Part shown: in pieces, positions 55,354 through 64,000 of the stretch | Layout of the letters: the number at the start of each line of letters is the position of its first letter | Numbering within the stretch: position 1 is the stretch's first letter | Assembly: GCA_963556255.1 (NCBI GenBank) | Contig: OY744615.1 | Span: forward strand, 47,190,648-47,254,647 | From: Allolobophora icterica | Lineage: Eukaryota; Annelida; Clitellata; Crassiclitellata; Lumbricidae | Length of the DNA stretch: 64,000 nt | Direction: 5' to 3' | Translations under genes and position numbers: made by a program | Notes under the pieces: model-generated | Seen by the model: the letters and a program-made list of their open reading frames with translations, nothing else | Database searches by the model: none | Told to the model about the DNA's origin: nothing

Positions 55354-55810
55354 CTAGTAAATATTTTTATATAATGATCTGGGAATAAATTGAGAGTTGT
55401 CCTTGGGTGGGAGAGTATGGTTGTGTGCTCTTGGTCTTAGTTGGTGAGAGGAGAGGGGTCGGAGTGGAGGTTGGAGTTGGTGAAGTACATGCTTCGGGTT
55501 GTGTAATATGGAGAAAAGGAGTTTCGCATCGGCTATATTGGCAAGTTCAGAGACTGTTGGGAAGGATTGTTCTAGGTAACCTAGGCGTTTGGCTCTTTTT
55601 AAGAGTTTTACCAGGCGTTCTTTATCGGAAGCCAGGGTAAGACTCCACCAGGATGGTGAGGCATATAGAATTTTAGCAACGGTAGTGGCTTTGGTTACAT
55701 TATGGATGGATGAGGAAGAAAGGCCATGGGTTTTGAGTTTTCTGATCGCATAAAAAGAGGAAGAGCAGGTTGCTGTGAGGTGGTCTATATGCAGTCGTTA
55801 ATTGTAATCC
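55354..55810 (-). mobile_element. LINE-d reverse transcriptase C-terminus (CR1/L2-like)
   Basis: A minus-strand frame of about 140 codons is open to a stop at 55354-55356. It reads SFYAIRKLKTHGL, VAKILYASPSWWSLTLASD, RLVKLLKRAKRLGYL, ADAKLLFSILHNPKHVLHQL, and RPRAHNHTLP. These are the conserved post-polymerase motifs of non-LTR retrotransposons (YASP.WW; LR.RAHN..LP). It is 5' truncated at about 55810. The frame is intact, so the copy is fairly young. Confidence 0.88.
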
Positions 55811-56057
55811 GCCTCCTGCTTCTCTTTCTCCTAATAATCACTGTACACTAAATAAATACAGTATGTAGGTCAATCAAGCAAAAGAATAGCACCGGTCTGT
55901 TCAAATTCATCTCTGCATTCGTCTCTTTCTTACTCTCACTCTTTCACTGTGCTTGTCTCACTTAGGCTACTTCTCTCATAGAATTAACAAAACGAAGTCT
56001 ATTTCCTTGTAACTCATTGGAGTCTTAGATTCTTTTATTCTTTGCCATTGCAATGCA
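55811..56057. other. gene-free stretch
   Basis: CT-rich at 55900-55970; nothing recognised. Confidence 0.3.
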
Positions 56058-56724
56058 CACTGGCGTAAACTTGTCCAAAATATTGGGAGGGGCATGGGGT
56101 CTGTACCAGAGGTGCAAAGAAAACAAGTTTTCAAGATGAAAAGTTGTGTTTTTCGTTGTTTTTTCGTTTTTTTATGGCTTTTGTTGTTTTGGTTGTTTTT
56201 AAGATTTTCGGATTTCAGATCATAAAAACCATGAAAAATGGCATGAACGAGAGCTCCAACTCAGTTTAGTTCAGTTGTTATTTCCAAAAATTAAAAATCT
56301 TTAAATCAAAGTAAATGTTATTAAAATAACTTCTACAAAAATAAGAAATTTATTTTTGTTTATTTTGTGGTTTTCTTTTTCTTATGTTTTTGTTTAAAAC
56401 CAAAACACCGAAAAAACTTTTGTCACCTCTGGTCTGGACAGTCAGCAGAGGTTTCCAGTGTTACGTTAATTAATGCGTTTTGTTTACATGTAAATTTGTT
56501 TCATGTTGAAGATATTGAAGATAAAAATAAATCTTTGTTTTCATTATGAATTTCTGATAGTATTTCAGTTCTGTGTCTCTGTTTCTCTGTTTCTGAAGAA
56601 ATTTGTCATTATTGAAACATAATATTTGAAGAAATTCTTTTCTCAATTTTTGGGGGCATTGCCCCGGCTCCTCAATTATTGGGGGGCACGTGCCCCGGCT
56701 GACCCCCCAGAGTCTACGCCTATG
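56058..56724. mobile_element. hAT-type non-autonomous element
   Basis: Termini CACTGGCGTAAACT and inverted CATAGGCGTAGACT (11 of 14). A perfect 8-bp target duplication gcaatgca lies at 56050-56057 and 56725-56732. Near the right end ggggggcacgtgccccggc makes a local foldback. No coding sequence is seen. Confidence 0.87.
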
Positions 56725-56779
56725 GCAATGCAATCTAGCCTACTTAACATTTTAAGGTTTTTATCTGCTTCGTCTAAGT

Positions 56780-57130
56780 TCCATCAAAGTTCCAGGCTCC
56801 CTGCAGAAGTAGGTCTGCGCTGCATGATCACCGTGGTTGATTTTTAAGTCGCAGTTTCCAATAGCCAATTTCGATTGTAGTCAGGAACGTTTGTTGCTGT
56901 TGTATCGCGTGGCTTCCCGCTGATGTCAAATTTTGTTGTACAGGTGTGGTATCCGCTGCCTTTCTGGGGACTGGCATAAGCAATGTAGGCCTACTGGTAA
57001 AACGCTGATTAGGAACTGTGATAGTGTTGACCCCACGGAAACGACTTTCTCGCCACGGCTTCTGTGTTCCTTCCATTCCATCGTAGGAGCCCCTGCAGTT
57101 GCCAGGGAATTCAATGCTAAACATCAGAAT
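56780..57130 (-). pseudogene. relic Ig V-type exon, copy 2
   Basis: On the minus strand it reads LAIGNCDLKINHGDHAAQTY then FCREPGTLMEL, aligned with copy 1 (NCDLKI, D.AAQTYYCREPGTLME) but without the insertion. Upstream, GYHTCTTKFDISG and DYNRNWLL lie in another frame, so at least one frameshift is needed. No donor is seen at its end. The + strand shows the match as a shared block ttccatcaaagttccaggct plus ccctgcag at 54789 and 56780. Confidence 0.55.
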
Positions 57131-58155
57131 ATTTAACAAGGTCTGCAGTCGAACTGTCGTTGCAGATTGGATCACTTTCTGTTGAAAAACAGATGTGCAG
57201 TTTGTTTAAGATGTCTTAAATGTACGTATGTCATTATAGTCAGGAAAGTACGTGGTTTATAGTTATGTTATATATATAGTTATAGTTATAATTTTATTAA
57301 TCTGTCTCTTGCTCTGACGCATCTTTCAATTGTAGCTCAATGGTAAGTTGTGCATGTCAGGCTAAGTTTTGGTACCATAAATATATAAAGTTAATAATAA
57401 TAAGCTTAATACTTATTATTATGATCAGCATGATCATCTTCAATAATATTGATGACAACAAGGCCGTGTTTTGGATGTTTAAGCACATCCCCAAATTAAA
57501 TAATTTTAAAATTAAATAATGTGCTTACTATCTCCCAGCCCTTTAGTCGGTTAATTTGGTTGCTTGTCGGTTTGCTCAAGGACGAGCAAACACCCCCCCC
57601 CAAACAAAATTCTGGCTACGGTCTTGCCCAAGGCTTAAGGTACCGGATGAAAAACAAAAATCGGTACCATTGAGACCAGAGAGGAAAGGATAGGAGTTGC
57701 ATTGGGCTGTGTTTATGTTAAATCAGCTGAATCATAGGCGCCAAGAGATGTAGTGGTAAAATTAGAGATGAGTACACACTACCGGTTAGTTTTCCAAAGC
57801 AAATTAGTTTTCATAAACAAGTTAGAGGCGAGTACAATTTTTTTAGGTGAGTATACGGTCTCTAGAGGTGAGTACACTCAGTATACCCGCGTATACCCTC
57901 GACTACAGCCCTGCAGGCGCCTAGTAAAAAACAAAATCTGTTAGGCGGATAAGGTCAGCTTTAATTACAAGCTCATCTTTCATATATTTTTGACGAAAAT
58001 CCTCGGGACACTTAATGTTTATATTCGTTTATTAAGTAGAACAACAGGCAAAACGCTGTAGGTGTACAAGAAAAACAGAACTAAGGGAAGTAATAGCTTA
58101 GTATGAGTTGGCAAATAACATACGAGAAATAGTTTCGTGAGTCTTTATCGGAGAG
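57131..58155. other. gene-free stretch
   Basis: AT-rich. 57731-57922 begins and ends with inverted ggcgcc words (cataggcgcc ... aggcgcctag) and repeats gaggtgagtaca three times; it may be an old MITE but no target duplication is found. 58020-58060 resembles the 3' flank of LINE-d (tatattcgtttatt). Confidence 0.4.
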
Positions 58156-58160
58156 GTTAA

Positions 58161-59186
58161 CCCTCAGGCTACCAAGGTTTTTTTGCGACATCGGCTACCA
58201 AGGGGGGGTGGGTACCACCCCCCCCCCGGAATTTCGTGTTTGGTTTCAAATATCATATCATGCAATATAGCATTTGATTCAGCATTCATTTCTGAAAAGA
58301 ATGGTATATTTAGTTGTGAAATATATGAATGCATCTCGAAATTATATAGTTTTTAACAAAGGCACCGGTCCATTTAACGATATCTGATATTATCCCACAC
58401 AATTTGTACTTTTTAGATAAGAAATATAAATGATGTGGGTTTTGAAAATGAACTATGTATCCAAGAATATTCTAAATATAATGAGGCTTAATTTTCAACA
58501 ATACAAACTATTCCAAAGTCTGTTTTAGTTACAGGCAAAACCTAAAGGCGTGCAGCTATATCAACATGAAACAAGAAATTATGTAATTTATTTTTCCCAG
58601 CAGTCAGATACGTCAGTGGTCCTTGCAGTTATTGCAAGTTACTTTCATTGTTTTGTGGGAATTCTTCCTGCAAACCGGCTTCTTGAACACTTCACAGCAC
58701 TGCTTTTACTCTGTTAGCATTCTGCTTCAACTGTTTATAGCCCTTCCCCATACCCAACCATATCGGTTTACGTTGTGATGTTGCATCAGTGATTTTCACA
58801 CTGAAAAAGCGTATTATTATTTATTATGATCACTTCCGGTTTTCAAAAGACAAATAACTAAGCAAGCAAAATATAGCCCTACATTCCCTCTAAAGAATGG
58901 CATAGTTGTTTCTCTTCCAGAAAGAAAAAGAATACCTTCATAGTCGACAAACAGCTAACAACTGAGAAATTCCTGATTTCAACAAGGTGGTAGGGCCTAC
59001 CTAGGCTATATCGGGTATAACTTTTTTATGGTGTGGGATATCATCACGACTTTTACCTCAAAATGTGTGCAAATGGACCCCCTACAGCTACCTAAAATGT
59101 CAAAATTATATTCCATGTGCTAAAAAAAAATTTTGCAGAAAAACGTAGGGGGGGGTGGTAACCACCCCCCCTTGGTAGCCCGAGGG
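58161..59186. mobile_element. piggyBac-like element, degenerate
   Basis: Termini CCCTCAGGCTACCAAGG and inverted CCCTCGGGCTACCAAGG, both flanked by TTAA (58157-58160, 59187-59190), the target of piggyBac elements. Longer subterminal inverted blocks (ggggggtgg..accaccccccc) follow. On the minus strand at 58613-58700 a short frame reads QCCEVFKKPVCRK and VTCNNCKDH then stop. This could be the remnant of the cysteine-rich transposase C-terminus. The rest is non-coding. Confidence 0.85.
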
Positions 59187-59190
59187 TTAA

Positions 59191-59800
59191 AGTTGTGAGG
59201 TCTGTCTCTTTGCTACACAGATACACAAATCTGACTGTTCAATCTAACGTTCTGCTAAATAAATATGTTATTAACGCTGCTGTATAGCAGCGTTAATAAC
59301 AGTTTGTATATTTACTGTTTATAAACTCTGGCGTGCAGTTTCGCTTGCTCGGCTACTGGTTGAAACCGCTTACTCGGAAAGGTACTGCGCTACACGAATG
59401 TTTCTCGCTATTTTGGCTGGTTAGCGGCGTGTTGAAGTCTGCGTGCACAGCAACGATAAGCCGGATGTGATATTGGAAATGAACACGATGATCGATCTTT
59501 CATTTTACAGCGAACTGCAGTGGATGTGGTCGGTTTGTTTTATCCACTGAATTAGATGGGTTTAAGGTTATTAAGTCACCGGATTCAGATGGTTTAAAGC
59601 TTAAAATATTTCTGGTAATCAAAGCTGCATTTACTAAGGCGTTTCATATTGCTATTTTGTCTCGATTAGCTTTTAAATTTGACGCAGATACAGAATATCA
59701 CGTGCATCACAAGTTTTAAATTTCTCTAAAACGAACAAAGAAATTAGGACGCCACTTATTTTTATGTAGCTAAATTCAGCTCTACCAACAGTTAACTTTG
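59191..59800. other. gene-free stretch
   Basis: A palindrome gttattaacgctgctgtata / gcagcgttaataac lies at 59268-59301. Otherwise nothing is recognised. Confidence 0.4.
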
Positions 59801-59925
59801 ATGCAGAAGTGATGGACTTGATCAAGAAGGTCCCTACATAATGGTGATCTTGTGAACGGCCTGTACATGTGCTCTCCGCGTTACAGGCCGAATGCACAAA
59901 CCATTCTATAGCCATGATACGAGGC
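59800..59925 (-). mobile_element. SINE-D fragment
   Basis: Inverted: gaccttcttgatcaagtcca and a tRNA-like head ending atggctatagaatggtttgt on the minus strand. Confidence 0.55.
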
Positions 59926-60039
59926 TCGAGCTTTTTAACCTGGAAATTTTCGAAAGGTGTGGCATTTCAGTTGGTTAAAAGTTACTCTCTGCCTCAATCC
60001 ATGATCGCAGAGAGATGCTAAAAACTAGTCTGCAGTGCT

Positions 60040-60440
60040 GGAACAGTATGATGATGCCTTACGTGGAGGTGCTTTGGTGCCGTTTTGGCACTTCCATAAC
60101 ACCAGTGATACGTTTTCGTCATAGTTACTCTGACTGATCCAGACTGAATGATTTGCATGTAAAGTAACAGGAATTTTAATGGGTGGTTGTCTGCCAGGTT
60201 TTTTTATTGTTTGCTTTTTTTTATTAAGCACCACTATATAACGAACAAGCGTCAGTCTATGAGAGAGGCAGAAGGCATCTTAGAAGCTAAGGAAATTGAC
60301 TGTATGAGAGAACAGACACTAAAGTCTCTTGTGATTTTGGATTTAGGGTATGCTCAGTTTAATTAATACATAATAATAAAGGCAAGTGTCAATATCTATT
60401 ATGGCTAATTCCCCAGTATAGTTGATGGGACCTAAAGGTT
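60040..60440. repeat. diverged local duplications, first members
   Basis: 60058-60140 (gaggtgctttggtgccgttt tgg...) recurs at 61205-61290. 60309-60440 (gagaacagacac...ctaattccccagt) recurs at 60755-60875. The copies are diverged and non-coding in most frames. Confidence 0.6.
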
Positions 60441-60477
60441 TTTTCCTGCACTATGTTTTCTATTTTTTCCTTTTTAG

Positions 60478-60791
60478 GCAAGCAGTTGTCTACTCTTGTA
60501 CAATGAGCTTCTTTTGGAGTGACGAGCCAGTTTGGCATTCTGGAAGGATGAACAAGATTAACGTTTCTGGGCCTCCTTTCGATGAGGACTTCATCCCTGA
60601 CCCTGTATTAGCCACGGCCAAAGAGGGAGAGTATGAGTGGTGGGCCTCGTCTCATTTTCTTTCTTGATCGAAAATGCCCTCATCGACTGCCATTCCTTGA
60701 GGAGATCCTGTGTGTGCCTGACTGACGTTGGTACATACAGGGTCCAGGCAACTTTGACTGAGAGAACAGACCCTTGTGATTTAGATTCAGG
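60478..60791 (+). pseudogene. possible relic Ig-like exon
   Basis: A strong acceptor (tattttttcctttttag) precedes QAVVYSCTMSFFWSDEPVWH, open for 62 codons to a stop at about 60664. In the next frame SFLIENALIDCHSL leads to LTDVGTYRVQATLTE, resembling an Ig D.G.Y motif with the cysteine replaced. A donor-like CAGG|gtatg follows. One frameshift would join the two halves. I do not recognise a specific family; this may be a decayed exon of a membrane receptor or chance. Confidence 0.35.
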
Positions 60792-60884
60792 GTATGTTTA
60801 CTTTATGTAATATATGATAATAATCAAGGTGAATATTTCTTTCTATCATAGCTAGTGCCCCAGTCGTCTTATAAATCGATGGCT

Positions 60885-60995
60885 CTGAGCAATTATGAGT
60901 ACTGGACTTGCTCAATGTCCCAACACAGCAAAGGAGGAGGCTCGGAGCCGTGGTCTTCGCATCACAATGCAACCAATCGGCTACCATGTCCCATG
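60885..60995 (-). mobile_element. SINE-D fragment
   Basis: Inverted body (ttgggacattgagcaagtcc) and inverted tRNA-like head (ggtagccgattggttgcatt). Confidence 0.65.
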
Positions 60996-61756
60996 GTCGA
61001 TTAGTTTTGAACAACATCAAGTGTATCTGATGTTATTTTTCAGGTTTATCAATTTGCATTAAGACAGTACTGACCTGTGTGATGTAGAATGCTATAGAAA
61101 GAGATGTTTTCATTCCTGAGCATGACTGTATTTTACAAATTACTTCCAGATGCTGTATCCCAAAAGCACCAGATTTTTTACAAAGGAAATGGAATGATGA
61201 TACCTTACCTAACATGGAGATGCTTTGGTGCCGTTTTGGTGCTACTTTAAGCATCGATGATTCTATGTTTTAGTCATAGTTACTCTGATCATTTCCTTTA
61301 CCAAACTTTATAGGGTCTAACTGAGTCGCCAAAACTTCCGATTCCCCAAATTAAATGATAATGCAAATTGGACGCAATTTCTAAAAATTTTAAATTTTTT
61401 TCTAAAATAAATGTTGTCAAGTGTTTGAAATCTGGTATGAACTAGTCTCTTGAATATTGCAGTCACAGGTTATGCTTGGAAAATACCACAAAACGTTACA
61501 TTTGCACAAATGATTTTGTTGTCACTTTTTAAAATGTTGGGGATCTGATGAAAATTCTGTAGAGGTTTGGGGATTTGCTACACACCAATCTGTGGCATAA
61601 TGACTTTGCAAAAAGCAAGAGCCTGCAGATTGGCGATTCTGTAATAGCTGTTTGTGTGCTGTGACCATGAAACAGTACAGTGTGTAAAATCTTGGCACAA
61701 ATTAACAGGTAGATTTAAGTAAACATTTTGCTATTATCATAAGAAAAGAAGAGACT

Positions 61757-62490
61757 GTACTGAAACAACCCTGTTACACACACTTGGTATCTCGACTGCT
61801 TCAGTGTCAAGGTACAGATAAACGACAGGAAAATTGAATTGTGGCTTTCGTGCTGAATGGACGATCAGTACCATCTTCAGTCCCGTTACCCCCAGACATC
61901 TCCAATAATATAAATGTTACTTGTTTTAAAGTGATGATGTTTTGGGGGCTACCCAGGTTGTGGTTAGAATGCAGAATTTGCTCAATTATCCCCAAAATTT
62001 ATTTAGCAAGCATTCGATATCCCGAAAAACTAGTTTGTCAATTTCATTTATGTTACTTTAGGAAAATATCCTTAAATTAGATTTGCACAAATAATTTTGT
62101 TTTTGTTTCGAATATAGTTTTCATGAATCCAGTGGGTATTCAATATCAGGTTTTGAAGTTTCTTGGATTTACCATGCACCCATGTCTTGGCCCTCAGTTT
62201 ACTCGTTACGCAAAAGCATATTGATTACTGGAGTTATAATACTGAACTGATTGGAATTCCAAATGAATTGAAATGTAAACAATTTGTGTAGCTAATGTAT
62301 AAATTTTCTGTTGTTTTGAACAGGATTTTGTGGTAATTAATCACTTAATTGTTAAAAAGAACCCTGTTACACACACTTGGTATCTCGACCATTTCAATGT
62401 CTTGGTACAGATAAACGACAGGAATATTAAAACTGTGGCTTTCGTGCTGTGTGGTCGATCAGTACCATCTTCAGTCCCGTTACCCTCAAA
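61757..62490. repeat. diverged 130-bp direct duplication, 600 bp apart
   Basis: aaccctgttacacacacttg gtatctcgac ... cagtaccatcttcagtcccg occurs at 61767-61895 and 62362-62490. No function is recognised. Confidence 0.8.
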
Positions 62491-62825
62491 CATGATAACT
62501 TAAAAAGTAATTTAATTTTTTTTAAAGTGAAAATCATGACGCACGTATGTGGGTTATAATATTTCTTACTGGGGTTGTCCGTTGAAGACTTTAGCGTATA
62601 ATGACAGCGAATCTGTGTCTGTTTTAATAGCTTGTGTTATAATCCATTTTAAATATATGTGTGTAATATTTCTATACAGTATATTTCTGGTGTACAGTAT
62701 ATGGGCCTGGTACTGATGCTTATTAGAAGTTCTGTTGTAAGGTTGTAAATCAATAATAATATTGTCACTAATTGTAGCTCGTGTATTTTGTGATAGACCG
62801 CGGAAGACCTCATTTGCAGTCAGTT

Positions 62826-63311
62826 GCATCTTCTGACATTCGCCAGCAGCATGACCGAGTCCTCGTCCAATTCACTTCATACAGTGAAAAAGCGCAGCCT
62901 GGATGTGCCATAATCTGCAGACATCTCCGTGGCAACTGCCTCTGCAGTCAGTGATGCTGATTTCCAACAGTCGGAAAAGAAGCTGTTCTTATCTCCAAGT
63001 CTCCACCCAACACATTCACGCGTGACAAGCCGTCACCTGCTCCTGTTGCACTAGAATCCAGCAATGGCAGGAAATTTCAGTGTAAGAAGCTGAGGCAGTT
63101 GATATCTAGCACAACTGAGGAAGAAAAGCAACTGTTTAAAGCTAGGCTAAAGTCAAAAATAGAAACGAATTCGGTGAAAAGAGAACTGATAAAATCATAG
63201 ATTGAGCTGAATAAGCTTCTTACAAAAGAGGCCTTGCTTTGGATACAGAAGTTACAGTCACCTAAGTTGAGTCTAGAACTAATGATAGTTGTGATTGGCT
63301 GTGAGCTCTGA
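62826..63311 (+). pseudogene. decayed coding-like sequence
   Basis: Frame fragments MTESSSNSLHTVKKRSLDVP, SVATASAVSDADFQQSEKKL, and then SSTTEEEKQLFKARLKSK, ETNSVKRELIKS, stop, IELNKLLTKEALLWIQKL. Composition is protein-like (charged, helical, Lys/Glu-rich) but two or more frameshifts and one internal stop break it. A retropseudogene is possible. The family is not recognised. Confidence 0.35.
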
Positions 63312-64000
63312 ATAAGACCGTAATTTATAAAGACACCTGCTGACATCACCCGTGTGTTTAGTCCATTTAATGCTAATGTTTACTATATTAATTGATTTGT
63401 GTGTTATAAGTTTCCATTAATTATTATTTTATTAAATTGAGACGGTCATTGATGCGATGCCAAGCTTCTCTGTTCTTAGCCCTCCTCAAATTTTAATGCT
63501 TTTGAATGTATATTCTGTAATTTCTTAGTTGGGAGCTGCTAGCTGTGGCGAAAGCCACATCCCAATAATCGACTATCAATCTTGATCTCCATTCTATAAA
63601 TGGAGATCATAGCTCGGTTAGAGGCCCTTTGTAACTAGATACAGGTCTTGTGAGATTTATTCTCTTTTTAAATTTAGTAACAATATAATGTAATCAAACT
63701 TGGATAAAAATAACCCTCTGAAAATTCGGTTGTCTGTTCTTATTTTATTTCTTTGTTATTAAGAATAATCAATAATTAATGTATTTTTCTCCTTTTTGTA
63801 AATAAGACTCTAATGGTTTTAGCTAATGAAACTGTAAAACCATTCTCATTACACCAGTCCTATCTAATGCTTTCTGAATTCTGTCCTGAATCAAGTTTAG
63901 GTTTTGGCAGGCATAGAAAATAGCACCAAATAAACAATTATGCAAACAATGACCGCCCTACATTATCTAGACCGGGGTCTAGACTTTAAAATAGTCATTA
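63312..64000. other. gene-free AT-rich end of window
   Basis: Contains a short inverted pair gatctccatt/aatggagatc (63580-63610). No gene is seen. Confidence 0.4.

Noticed and set aside
57731..57922. MITE with ggcgcc ends
   Set aside because: Inverted words are short and no matching target-site duplication flanks them.

Overview
The window is animal nuclear DNA. Three protein-coding genes with many phase-compatible introns, all on the + strand, sit in sequence dominated by tRNA-headed SINEs, LINE 3' fragments, small DNA transposons and tandem repeats. The intron-rich animal genes, a marine-invertebrate-like repeat content and the frequent TAGGCCTA motif suggest an invertebrate, perhaps a deuterostome. 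The sequence does not let me place it more closely. There is no bacterial, organellar or CRISPR content. Repeat family names used here (SINE-A to -E, LINE-a to -d, repeat F) are my own labels for groups that share sequence inside this window.

Layout. 1-5277: a LINE fragment split by a 1.8 kb hAT-type element, repeat F copies and non-repetitive upstream DNA. 5278-16337: gene 1, a 12-exon L1-family (neuroglian/L1CAM/neurofascin-like) cell-adhesion protein with five Ig domains, a transmembrane segment and an L1-type tail, but no fibronectin III domains. 16338-28253: an intergenic region with two intact tRNA-Ala genes, a third tRNA-Ala split by a hAT-type element, and many mobile elements. 28254-41573: gene 2, a complete 19-exon cytosolic threonyl-tRNA synthetase (720 aa) with a GC-AG first intron and a CRE-like palindrome about 60 bp upstream. 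41574-44247: intergenic. 44248-53830: gene 3, a complete 11-exon UBE2Q-family ubiquitin-conjugating enzyme (368 aa). 53831-64000: no intact gene, but two relic Ig V-type exons on the minus strand, a possible Ig relic on the + strand, a piggyBac-like element, a LINE reverse-transcriptase fragment and diverged local duplications.

The three genes belong to unrelated processes (adhesion, translation, ubiquitylation) and I see no sign that they act together. The most unusual structural signals are: (1) minisatellites in two introns of gene 1 that start at the 5' splice site and repeat donor-like sequence; (2) at least nine non-autonomous hAT-type elements with recognisable inverted termini and 8-bp target duplications, one of which splits a tRNA-Ala gene; (3) tandem arrays apparently derived from mobile-element pieces (a LINE tail turned into a 235-bp higher-order repeat, a SINE A-box array, a LINE-tail microsatellite); (4) the relic Ig V-type exons downstream of gene 3. 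All calls come from reading the sequence; no alignment or database search was run.
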